From: CAYFXE01 sp964347035
Lineage (GTDB): Bacteria > Acidobacteriota > Aminicenantia > Aminicenantales > Aminicenantaceae
NCBI GenBank assembly: GCA_964347035.1
Contig: CAYFXE010000038.1
Span: 1-28,889, forward strand
Length of the DNA stretch: 28,889 bases
Direction of reading: 5' to 3'
This document shows, piece by piece, positions 8,320 to 15,853 of this stretch. Each line of letters starts with the position of its first letter. Position 1 is the first letter of the stretch. A program made the translations under genes and the position numbers. The notes beneath the pieces are model-generated. The model was given only the letters and a program-made list of their open reading frames with translations, had not been told where the DNA came from and did not search any database.

Positions 8320-10071
8320 TCAACCTCTCACCTTTTCGCCTTGTGGCTCAGCTATGGGAAGCTGGATCTCAAATCTTGTCCCCTGACCGACTTTGCTGTC
8401 AGCGTTTATAGATCCACCATGAGAAGTGACAATTCCGTGCACCACAGGAAGCCCCAGTCCTGTCCCTTTACTTACATCTTTTGTCGTAAAAAACGGGAGG
8501 AATATCTGCTTCATAATGCTTTCTTTAATGCCTACACCTGTATCCTCTACTATGAGAGAGACAAATCTATCAGAAGCTTTTGTTTGTATCGTCAGTCTCC
8601 CTCCCTCCGGCATTGCCTGGATAGCATTGACAGCAAGATTGACCAATATCTGAGTCATTTGAGCTGGATCGGCAGTGACCTCTGGCAAATCCGAAGAAAG
8701 CTGACGAATGACTTTTATTCCCTCTTTAGAACATCTAGATTCGAGAAAATAGAGGCTTTCTTCAACTATCTGATTCAAATTAACTTGGATCTTCTGCGGA
8801 GGTACCTGCCTGGCAAACAACATTAACTTTTTGACAACTTCCCGTGCATGCAGAGAAGCTTTCATTATTTTTTCAATATCTTGTTTGACCTGTTTTGACA
8901 ATTTCGGATATTTCTGAATCAACTGCGAAAATCCAAGCACACTGCTGATAGGCTCGTTTAACTCATGGGCAACTCCTGCAGATAACTGGCCAATCGTGGC
9001 TAACCGATCAGCATGACGGAGCTGCTCTTGTAATTTCTCCCTATCCTGCTCAGTTTGCTTCCGTTCGATGATGAGTGAAACTTCTTTAGCAATGGTATCT
9101 ATCAAATTTCGTTCTTCCTTTAGAAAAGGACCTTCGTCGAGCTCAGGTTTTTGTTCTGGATAAGCGACTTCGACAATCCCGCGCTTATCACCGTCCACAA
9201 TGATATCTGCCACCTGCTTCTGAACTCCCTCTCGAAAATTGGGAGTTGAGTAAGAATGTCCATCCAAGATAATCCTGGCAACAGCGATCTCTGGATATAA
9301 CCAGGCCGCAGGAAGGAGCTCTACTATGCCCTGAAGGATTTCTTCGAGAGAAGTGCGGGCGCGTTCAACCAGCTTGGCAATGCCATAAAGGCAGGTGAGC
9401 TCCTTGACTCGTTCCCGTAACTCCACCTGCGCATGCCGGTGTACGAGAGCAATGCCAAGCGTATGAACAACACCTTCGTAAAACTCCACATCTTTTTGTG
9501 TAAGAAAATCAGAGGAGGTGCTTCTTAATTGCACAAGTCCGATATTTTCATTCTCAACTGAGATCGGAATCAAAGCAAGAGACCTATAATTTCCATCGAT
9601 GATCGGCTTACCTGCATACGCATTCATTTTCTGCATCGGCAGCAGAGTGAAAGAATTCTCTACATTACCTGTCCAGAAACTTCCGCTCTTGGTAAAAAAA
9701 GGTAATGAAGGATTAAATTTCTTAAGAATAATATCTCTACATAATTGTTCTAGATATGACTTTTCCCTTAATTTCGGGATAATTCTTCGTTCACCACTTT
9801 TTATAGTCTGCATGATTTCAAAATGGAATGGGCGTTTTTTGGAACGAGAGACCTCACCACAATAATATTTACCTCGTTCTTTCAACCACATTTGAACCGT
9901 GTCGCATCCTGAGAATTCCAACAGTATCTTCGAGGCTTCATTTATAAAATCAATCCTCAAAAGTCCACGCAAGCCAAGCTGCATTATTTGATGGGACAGA
10001 GACCGAAAATCTTCTAAGGCATTACGACGGGCGGGGCGGACTTCAATCTTGTCGGTCGTTTTCTTTTTCAT
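8320..10071 (-). CDS. soluble GAF-GAF histidine kinase
   Basis: A cytosolic sensor kinase of about 583 residues from the ATG at 10071. This start leaves an 88-base spacer after the porin gene; the longer in-frame version from 10233 would overlap that gene and adds unconvincing sequence. An N-terminal GAF-like domain is followed by a second one starting ERVKELTCLYGIA, which has a stand-alone paralogue at 4559-5080. The HisKA domain carries the phosphorylated His in GQLSAGVAHELNEPISS, and the ATPase domain has N (NLAVNAIQAMPEGG), G1 (VEDTGVGI), F (FFTTK) and G2 (GTGLGLPVVHGI) boxes. No membrane segments are seen. It pairs with the NtrC-type regulator immediately downstream. The signal is unknown, though the neighbouring porin and TauE-type exporter suggest an anion or sulfur compound. 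Confidence 0.9.
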   Translation of the reverse strand: MKKKTTDKIEVRPARRNALEDFRSLSHQIMQLGLRGLLRIDFINEASKILLEFSGCDTVQMWLKERGKYYCGEVSRSKKRPFHFEIMQTIKSGERRIIPKLREKSYLEQLCRDIILKKFNPSLPFFTKSGSFWTGNVENSFTLLPMQKMNAYAGKPIIDGNYRSLALIPISVENENIGLVQLRSTSSDFLTQKDVEFYEGVVHTLGIALVHRHAQVELRERVKELTCLYGIAKLVERARTSLEEILQGIVELLPAAWLYPEIAVARIILDGHSYSTPNFREGVQKQVADIIVDGDKRGIVEVAYPEQKPELDEGPFLKEERNLIDTIAKEVSLIIERKQTEQDREKLQEQLRHADRLATIGQLSAGVAHELNEPISSVLGFSQLIQKYPKLSKQVKQDIEKIMKASLHAREVVKKLMLFARQVPPQKIQVNLNQIVEESLYFLESRCSKEGIKVIRQLSSDLPEVTADPAQMTQILVNLAVNAIQAMPEGGRLTIQTKASDRFVSLIVEDTGVGIKESIMKQIFLPFFTTKDVSKGTGLGLPVVHGIVTSHGGSINADSKVGQGTRFEIQLPIAEPQGEKVRG

Positions 10072-10159
10072 CTCTATTATTAACTTTAGTACCTTCTCTG
10101 AGAATGTCAAGAACCCAATCCATCTGACGTTGAATATACTTTCTGGCGTTATCCGGTTT

Positions 10160-11212
10160 CTAAAAACCAGCTTGTAATTGAGCGAGAATAACATTCTTAG
10201 GAGCTTCCCCTGATCCTTTTTTATGAACCTCATAATTCAGCTGAATCTTCGTTTTTTTGGTTAAAAAATAATTTGCGCCAACCGTCGTCACAGTAATTCG
10301 GTCTCCTCTGACATCCAAGTCAGGATTAAAAGAATCATACCGAAAAATGGCCTGGAACCGATCTGAAACAAGTTCATAATTCCCGTGGATATACCAGCCT
10401 GACTTTCTGGTTTGTTCGTCTTTTCCATGAATATATTCTCCCTTTATTGTAAGAGCTCCTTGAACGCAGAAGATATCGATTCCTGTTCTTTCCTTCTCGA
10501 AAGCAGGAGCCTCTTTACTGGAACTGTGTCTCCCGTCATAACGCGAGAGTCCGATGGAAAAAAAGCCAACAGGACGAAAGGTCAATCTGGTTGCGATATC
10601 TTTATGATCGTCAAGGTCAGTTATATTGATTCCAGATCCGTTAAAAATCCCGAATGAATAATCTAACCAGGCAAACTGGCCGTTCAGAGTGATCCCGATG
10701 TCTCTACCGCTGGATCCGGTATCTCGACCCGGACAAAGATTTTCCACTGTTTGGGAGCGGCTGATTGTATCCAGGGCAGAACTGGAAGTCAGGTTTTCCA
10801 AGCTGAAGGGGATTTTAAATTGACCAATTCTTAATTGGGCCTGAGGGATAAAATTCATCTCGACTTGGGCATCCAGCAAAATCTGTGTTTTGACTGCGTC
10901 AATCTGGAGTTTATAATGGACGTTCTTGAGAATATCCCCTCTAAATCCTAGCCTTGAGCGTCTCATTCTGAAGCCACTTTTGCCCTTCTGCCAGCGGGTA
11001 TATTCCGTCTGAGTATATCCACTCCATACCAAATATGGTCCTCTTTTAAGCTTAAGTTCCTGTTTGTCTTTCCCGCCTTCAGATGTTCCCTGCAGGACAA
11101 AAAGACAAAAAATCAATAGGAACAACAGCGTAAAACTACGAAAACGCCTGCTGACAGTGGATTTTTTTTCTCCCAATCCAGGCGATTCTATAGAGAAAGT
11201 ATTATTTCTCAA
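10160..11212 (-). CDS. outer-membrane porin of the phosphate-selective O/P family
   Basis: A 350-residue outer-membrane barrel. A basic then hydrophobic N-terminal stretch (FTLLFLLIFCLFVLQG) acts as signal peptide. Family landmarks are FRMRRSRLGFRGDILKNVHY, then LRIGQFKIPFSLENLTSSS, and further on PGRDTGSSGRDIG with SFGIFNGSG. Alternating beta-strand-like segments follow, and the protein ends in Gly-Phe, the aromatic terminus expected of barrel proteins. The start is a TTG at 11210-11212 preceded by AAGG; no ATG gives a complete signal peptide. It sits between a TauE/SafE exporter and a kinase/regulator pair, all in one direction with short gaps. The family name comes from OprP/OprO; the actual solute is not known. 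Confidence 0.82.
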   Translation of the reverse strand: MRNNTFSIESPGLGEKKSTVSRRFRSFTLLFLLIFCLFVLQGTSEGGKDKQELKLKRGPYLVWSGYTQTEYTRWQKGKSGFRMRRSRLGFRGDILKNVHYKLQIDAVKTQILLDAQVEMNFIPQAQLRIGQFKIPFSLENLTSSSALDTISRSQTVENLCPGRDTGSSGRDIGITLNGQFAWLDYSFGIFNGSGINITDLDDHKDIATRLTFRPVGFFSIGLSRYDGRHSSSKEAPAFEKERTGIDIFCVQGALTIKGEYIHGKDEQTRKSGWYIHGNYELVSDRFQAIFRYDSFNPDLDVRGDRITVTTVGANYFLTKKTKIQLNYEVHKKGSGEAPKNVILAQLQAGF

Positions 11213-11268
11213 AATCTAACCTTACAGATCAAGAATTGTTGCCACCACCACTTTGAAAAAGTACAAAC

Positions 11269-12033
11269 CTAGAGGAATAATTTTCCTAGAGTTAACAAAC
11301 CCAGTATTACGGTGGCGATACCGACGATGACCTTAAGATATGTGGCATTGAACTTTTTCACTGTATAGGCCGCTAAGGGCACAGAGAGCATGGCTCCGAT
11401 AACCAACGAGGGGGCAAGTCTCCAATCGATCGTATGATTTGTGTAGGCAAGGTAGGTGATTACACCGACCAAACAAGTCAAACCTTCAGCCAGCGAGGTG
11501 ATGCCGATGGCATTCTTGGAATTTACTCCCGAGAGAATCTGCCCGCTTGTCACGAGAGGGCCGTAACCCCCGCCGCTTATGCCTTTATTAAACGCTGCCA
11601 GAATTCCGAGAGAAGTGATTTTCTTCCAGGAAAACTTAAAACTCCGACCTAGATTAACAAGGATTAATACTCCCATACCGAAAACCAGTATGCCGATATA
11701 AAGTTTTATATAGAACTTCGGTAAATTCAGAGCAACATAAACCGCTGTCAAGGTTCCAAGAATACTGCAGCCGGCCATAACATAGGCTATTTTAAAATCC
11801 ATCGCTCCAATCTTTAGGTTGGTGTTTTTAAGTCGATGATGAAAGAAAGCCGCACTTAATCCTGTAACCAACTCGGACAACAAAACCGAGGGGACAATCT
11901 GGAGCGGATTGTATCCCATGATGAGCAGGACGGGTGTAAGCGTCGTCCCGTATCCCATGCCGAGAGAAGAATCAACGTACTCACAAAGGAAAGCCAAAAA
12001 AATGATCAAAACAGAAAATTCAAATAAGTCCAT
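11269..12033 (-). CDS. TauE/SafE-family membrane anion exporter
   Basis: A 254-residue inner-membrane protein of the TauE/SafE family, whose members export or import sulfite, sulfoacetate and related anions. The first half shows the family signature GMGYGTTLTPVLLIMGYNP and VPSVLLSELVTGLSAAFFHH. The second half has NKGISGGGYGPLVTSGQIL, the matching repeat. Seven or eight hydrophobic segments can be picked out. The ATG at 12033 is preceded by a GCAGG ribosome-binding stretch. The gene lies 58 bases after the DUF2061-type gene and 56 before the porin gene, consistent with one operon. Substrate is inferred from the family only. Confidence 0.87.
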   Translation of the reverse strand: MDLFEFSVLIIFLAFLCEYVDSSLGMGYGTTLTPVLLIMGYNPLQIVPSVLLSELVTGLSAAFFHHRLKNTNLKIGAMDFKIAYVMAGCSILGTLTAVYVALNLPKFYIKLYIGILVFGMGVLILVNLGRSFKFSWKKITSLGILAAFNKGISGGGYGPLVTSGQILSGVNSKNAIGITSLAEGLTCLVGVITYLAYTNHTIDWRLAPSLVIGAMLSVPLAAYTVKKFNATYLKVIVGIATVILGLLTLGKLFL

Positions 12034-12090
12034 AATACCTGCAGAAAAAACTATAAAATCCTCTGTTCCATTGCTTTTTTAAATTTATCT

Positions 12091-12393
12091 TTAATCCAAA
12101 TAGCCGAGTTCTCTTAATTGGTTTGCAACCAATCTTAAATCTTCTGGCTCCAATTCTCTGTTCACAGGTAAACTGCTTAAAGGGTGTTTGATTCTGCCCC
12201 AGCCGATTTGATTCCAAATTCTTTCATGAAAATAATAGAGAATGATGCGTAGGCTATGAAAAAGCAGTGTGATTATGGACATTTCTTTCCAACTATCCGT
12301 TATAATCCAAGCTATAAACCCCAAGATAACAATTCCTAATATCCTCCAGACAATAGACTTGACCCACGCTCGAGCATGTGACTCAAAAGCCAT
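12091..12393 (-). CDS. DUF2061-type small membrane protein
   Basis: About 100 residues from the ATG at 12393. This start is chosen because AAGGA lies 7 bases upstream, while the longer in-frame versions (ATG at 12438 or 12552) lack ribosome-binding sites and add non-conserved sequence. The core ESHARAWVKSIVWRILG, then a transmembrane helix, then the region around LYYFHERIWNQIGWG match the DUF2061 family, whose function is unknown. Two transmembrane segments are likely. The C-terminus LEPEDLRLVANQLRELGYLD resembles that of the ribbon-helix-helix protein at 12950-13207. It appears to be the first gene of the unit that continues with the TauE-type exporter. Confidence 0.72.
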   Translation of the reverse strand: MAFESHARAWVKSIVWRILGIVILGFIAWIITDSWKEMSIITLLFHSLRIILYYFHERIWNQIGWGRIKHPLSSLPVNRELEPEDLRLVANQLRELGYLD

Positions 12394-12559
12394 CCTTTTT
12401 TCCTTGCTCAGAGAATTTTTTTTTCTTTTGTAATTCATCGATTTCTGCCGCTTGAAATTAGACAGCTCTATATTCTGCCAACTCGAATAGTCATCCATCA
12501 GAAATTTTATGACTAAATATAAGAGCATTTTTTTCAAGTTATTTAATTTCATATTATGT

Positions 12560-12709
12560 TTAATGCTCTAAAAGATAATTGTTTATCCAAAATTCAAGAA
12601 ATATCTGGATACATCCTTTCATCCTTCTGTAACTCCGATCACACTTCACATAGAACTTCCTTTTTATTCCCTCGGAAAAATCATAATCGAGATGAATTAC
12701 TCCAATCAT
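12560..12709 (-). CDS. possible 49-residue small protein or leader peptide
   Basis: An ATG preceded by AAAAAGGAT lies about a dozen bases downstream of the expected start of the 12727-12755 promoter. It opens a 49-codon frame beginning MIGVIHLDYDFSEG and ending NNYLLEH. I recognise no family. Its last third is encoded by the left inverted repeat of the region. It may be a real small protein, a leader peptide for the operon, or chance. Confidence 0.22.
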   Translation of the reverse strand: MIGVIHLDYDFSEGIKRKFYVKCDRSYRRMKGCIQIFLEFWINNYLLEH

Positions 12710-12871
12710 ATCCTTTTTGTATTAATAATATAGTACAATTAGAGTGCTTTGTCAATAACTTTTTTATTTTTTTTGTGATTTATTTTTTCAGTTCACAGCT
12801 AAGAAAAACAAATGTGGGACTGTCAGTTCTCCTTCAGTGCGTTGTAATGATTTCTTGAATTTGGGAAAAGC
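12581..12871. repeat. 22-bp imperfect inverted repeats around 247 bp
   Basis: The left arm (12581-12602) and right arm (12850-12871) match at 19 of 22 positions when one is reversed and complemented; the inner 17 bases match at 16. The arms enclose AT-rich DNA that includes the promoter at 12727-12755. No clear target-site duplication was found. It could be the ends of a degenerate miniature element or a chance pairing in AT-rich DNA. Confidence 0.35.
12727..12755 (-). promoter_or_regulatory. sigma-70 promoter of the DUF2061-TauE-porin-kinase unit
   Basis: On the minus strand a perfect TTGACA (12750-12755), a 17-bp spacer and TATATT (12727-12732) form a near-consensus housekeeping promoter. 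Transcription would start near 12720. It is the best promoter upstream of the genes from 12393 down to 6960. Confidence 0.72.
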
Positions 12872-12949
12872 TCAAAAAACAATACAGAACTATCTAACTA
12901 ACAAATGTACAAGGTAAATTTAAAGTGGAATTTATAATGAAGGTGGAAG

Positions 12950-13207
12950 CTAGAAATAGCCCAGGTTTTTAAGCCTTTGTCGGATGGCTTCTATTTCCTC
13001 AGCAGAGAGATCCTTCTTGTCCATCCCTTTTGTCGATATGAGGTCCCGCAGTATATAGACGACAAATTCGTTGACACTGCTGAACCCGCCTCCCTCGATG
13101 ACTGTCTTGAGCTTGTCATAAAGGGGGCGGGGAATTTTCAATGTGACCCTGTCGCTTCCCATTTGTTTCATTCTAAATATGAAAGTCTCTAAAGTCAAAT
13201 TTATCAT
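12950..13207 (-). CDS. ribbon-helix-helix (CopG-like) small DNA-binding protein
   Basis: Up to 85 residues. SDRVTLKIPRPLYDKLKTVI followed by GFSSVNEFVVYILRDLI has the beta-strand, helix, helix pattern of ribbon-helix-helix regulators, with alternating residues in the strand that would enter the major groove. The tail LSAEEIEAIRQRLKNLGYF is a separate C-terminal motif also seen on the neighbouring DUF2061-type protein. The start is uncertain: ATG at 13207, 13171 or 13162, none with a strong ribosome-binding site. It follows the hydrogenase operon by 85 bases and could regulate it or itself. No nickel-binding domain of the NikR type is present. Confidence 0.7.
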   Translation of the reverse strand: MINLTLETFIFRMKQMGSDRVTLKIPRPLYDKLKTVIEGGGFSSVNEFVVYILRDLISTKGMDKKDLSAEEIEAIRQRLKNLGYF

Positions 13208-13215
13208 CTGTGAGC

Positions 13216-13292
13216 TGATGTAAAGATGAGAATAGGTTTGTGGAATGAATTCCTGATTTATCCGGTTAGATAACAGCCTTGAGTTTACATCA
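13216..13292. repeat. 9-bp inverted repeat pair between HydA and the ribbon-helix-helix gene
   Basis: TGATGTAAA at 13216-13224 is matched by its reverse complement TTTACATCA at 13284-13292. The pair brackets the whole spacer upstream of the ribbon-helix-helix gene. It could be a two-site operator, but nine bases can pair by chance. Confidence 0.25.
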
Positions 13293-15064
13293 CTATGATT
13301 TTTGTGTCGCGTTCAAGATTTTTTTTATTGCCAGGTGAACTTGTGTTGAAATATCTCTTCCTTTTTCTACAGATGCAGGCTGAATGCCGAGGACATAAGA
13401 ATTCTTCAGTTGTCTATAACTGGCGACGGCGGTGATAAATGGCAAAAACCTGTGGCTCAAACCAGCATTATGGAGGATGTAAGCAAGAGGTATTAAAGAA
13501 ACTTTGCCCGGATCCTCATTGAAGTGCACAGCATCTAGGAAAACAAGGGGACGATCTCCGTTGCTCCATAGACTCTCTTTTTCTTCTATTTCCTCTTCTA
13601 GAAACACATCGCTCACTCCCTGCTCTTTCATCCCCAAAGCCAGCTCTATCCCGGCTCCATCATCAGATTGATCTCTGTTGCCGACTCCGATAAAGATGGG
13701 AAAACCTTTTTTCCTGACTTCCTCTAATTTTCTCACCCAGTCATTGTCAGGAGCTATCTGGACATCAGCCATATGGACAGAACAACTGATACAGGGATCA
13801 TAAGACCTGACAACCAAATCCAACGTGTCTCGTATTTTATCTTCTTCTCCCTTATCCAGCAGAGTTTGAGCCGCAATGTAACAATATCTTTCGATATCAT
13901 CTGCATTTTGAGCTGTCGGAGTAATGATATCCGTGTGAGAGACAAGACCATCGGTTATTTCATAGGAGTGAATAAGAAGGCCACGCGGTGCCTCGACAGT
14001 TCCTGTGCCCGCTCCATTTTGAGCTTTGTACTCGACGATTGCGGGATCGGGAAGCTTCAGCATTTCATTGATAATCTCAGGTGTCCTCTCGAAGGCATAG
14101 AGAATTTCCAAGGCCTGGGCTGCGTTGTTGAAGAGAGGATTTGTCTTCCAGCGTGAGTTGAAGTATTTTTTGTACATTTTTCCCGCTTCTCTCTTTAATC
14201 TTTCGCCTAGATTGTTGACTCTGGCCAGGGCGCCGACAGAATAAGGTTTTCCCCTGTACTGGCTGTGTTTGGCATAAGAATGAGAGACAACGAATTCATC
14301 GGCCAGATNNNNNNNNNNNNNNNNNNNNNNNNNNNNNNNNNNNNNNNNNNNNNNNNNNNNNNNNNNNNNNNNNNNNNNNNNNNNNNNNCGTCTCCGACAA
14401 GGCCGTATTTATTCTGTGGGGGATGGCAACAGGCATAGATGGTTTCCCCTTCCGGGCATTCGGGATAATCGAGTTCACAGAACAGGCTTACCGTTTTGTA
14501 CACAAAAGGTATGAACTGGACAGCTCTGGCTTTGATCCAATTCAATTCGTCTTCTGAAGGATATTTCCCGAATCCTCCGATAACAGGGTTTTCGCCATGA
14601 ATAAAACGGCCGCTTGCAGTCTTCATGATGTGATTTCCGAATTCTTTCATTTCCAGAGCAATCTTGATTTCAAACTCGAATTTTGAGGCCATGGCAATGG
14701 CATTGGGAAACCCGACATAATCGGGAAGAGCAAGATAGTAGGTGTGAAGCGAATGACTTTCAATCATTTCTCCCAGGTGCATCAGTTCTCTCAAAAGAGC
14801 AACTTTTTCAGGGACTTTGACAGAGATGGCCTTTTCCATGGCACGGAGTGCAGCATATTTATGAGAAATGGTACAGATGGCGCAAATCCGAGGCGTAATA
14901 TTGACATCTTCCTCTGGAGTCTTGCCTAGGGTTAGCCTCTCCACCAGACGAGGCCCTTCGTATATCGAAAACTTGACGTCAGTCACCTTTTTGCCGTCGA
15001 TGGTAGCTGAGATTCCACCATTCCCTTCCACGCGCGGTAAGTGATCGATAGATATCTTCTTCAT
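13293..15064 (-). CDS. hydA: [NiFe] hydrogenase large subunit fused to its maturation protease
   Basis: The catalytic alpha subunit of a group 3b-type NAD(P)-linked hydrogenase, joined in frame to a HycI-type endopeptidase. The first Ni-binding motif is RICAIC (Cys61, Cys64); the second is DPCISCSVH, ending at 13773. Normal large subunits stop a few residues later and are cut after this His. Here about 159 more codons (13772-13293) encode IGVGNRDQSDDGAG, LDAVHFNEDPGKVSLI, ILHNAGLS and LGIQPASVEKG: the Gly-rich motif, the Asp, Asp and His metal ligands and the C-terminal block of maturation proteases. No stop, gap or ribosome-binding site lies at the junction. Eighty N (14309-14388) interrupt the large subunit. 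Both sides align as one protein if the real gap is a multiple of three. The start overlaps the HydD stop (ATGA). Confidence 0.85.
14309..14388. other. assembly gap (80 N) inside the hydrogenase large subunit
   Basis: The gap falls between KYGLVGD and LADEFVVSHSYAKHS. In the Pyrococcus furiosus HydA sequence as I remember it, about 20 residues separate the matching blocks. Eighty is not a multiple of three and shifts the frame, so the estimated length must be wrong; a true length divisible by three restores one reading frame. Confidence 0.85.
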
Positions 15065-15843
15065 TTCTCTACTCCTTTAAGGTCTTCCAAAAAACTGGCT
15101 GCCCCTGTGCCACTGAAATTAGCCATTTTATTCTTAATGTCATTGATATCGAATCCCTTTTCTCGCAAGAGATGGAATTCTGAGGTGAGATTCGCCGATT
15201 CGACATGCCCCCAGCATCCAACGCAGGATAGGTTGTGATTGATGCAAATCGAACCGCATCCGGCTCGTGTGACCGGGCCCAAGCAAGGAATGCCTCTGTT
15301 GAGTAGGCAGTCGTTCTCGTTCCACTTGCATTCAACACAGACAGGAAAACGGTAAAGCTCGGGTGGATTTCCTCTCAGAATCCGGTTGAATGTGACCAGG
15401 AATTGATCTTTATTAATAGGACATCCGGGCAGATAATAATCGACTTTGATATAAGAATCTATGGGTTTGGAATGAACGGGTTTGGTGTTTGTCATTTCAA
15501 CATCGCCATAGATTTCCTTGAAATTCCTCTCCCAATCTTCTCTCTTGAGGAAGGCAGCCTGGATTCCTCCAAAGCAGGCACAGATACCCATGGCCACCAC
15601 GACTTTTGCCCTTTTTCTTATATCCTTTATTTCTTTGACCTCCTTTTCGGTAGAGACCGACCCTTCGACAAAGGCAATATCCAGCTCTCCGTTAATATTG
15701 TCACTTTTGGCCATTAAAAAGGATTGGATGTCAGCGGCTTTGAATATATCTATCAATTCTTTTTCACAATCTAGAATGAGCAGCGCATCGCCTGCACAGC
15801 CAGTAAGCTCATAGATCCCTATTTTCAATTTATCTTTATTCAT
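15061..15843 (-). CDS. hydD: [NiFe] hydrogenase small (delta) subunit
   Basis: The 260-residue electron-transfer subunit that carries three Fe-S clusters between the Ni-Fe site and the rest of the complex. Conserved blocks of the group 3b family are DIAFVEGSVSTEKEV, VVAMGICACFGG, YLPGCPINKD, FPVCVECKWNENDC, PCLGPVTRAGCGSIC and CVGCWG. The first proximal-cluster motif, normally CxxC, reads LTGCAGDALLILDC: Cys16 is present but Asp19 stands where the second Cys is expected, with another Cys at 26. There is no Tat signal peptide, so the enzyme is cytosolic. AAGGAGAG precedes the ATG at 15843, and the stop codon overlaps the start of hydA. Confidence 0.92.
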   Translation of the reverse strand: MNKDKLKIGIYELTGCAGDALLILDCEKELIDIFKAADIQSFLMAKSDNINGELDIAFVEGSVSTEKEVKEIKDIRKRAKVVVAMGICACFGGIQAAFLKREDWERNFKEIYGDVEMTNTKPVHSKPIDSYIKVDYYLPGCPINKDQFLVTFNRILRGNPPELYRFPVCVECKWNENDCLLNRGIPCLGPVTRAGCGSICINHNLSCVGCWGHVESANLTSEFHLLREKGFDINDIKNKMANFSGTGAASFLEDLKGVEK

Positions 15844-15853
15844 TTTTCTCTCC

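Larger units (their letters stand above)
12553..12949. other. AT-rich intergenic region with a promoter and inverted repeats
   Basis: About 400 bases without a clear gene. It holds a strong minus-strand sigma-70 promoter (12727-12755), a possible 49-codon reading frame directly after it (12560-12709), and a pair of 22-bp imperfect inverted repeats (12581-12602 and 12850-12871). The plus-strand reading frame across it looks spurious. Confidence 0.55.

Noticed and set aside
10085..10160. A minus-strand frame in phase with the porin continues past its stop as DNARKYIQRQMDWVLDILRE, looking amphipathic
   Set aside because: It is only about 38 codons, has no ribosome-binding site of its own, and overlaps the leader and start of the kinase gene. 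It may be chance, or an old read-through of the porin gene.
12556..12858. 100-codon plus-strand reading frame in the AT-rich region
   Set aside because: Low-complexity composition, no ribosome-binding site, no family resemblance, and it runs antiparallel through the strong promoter.
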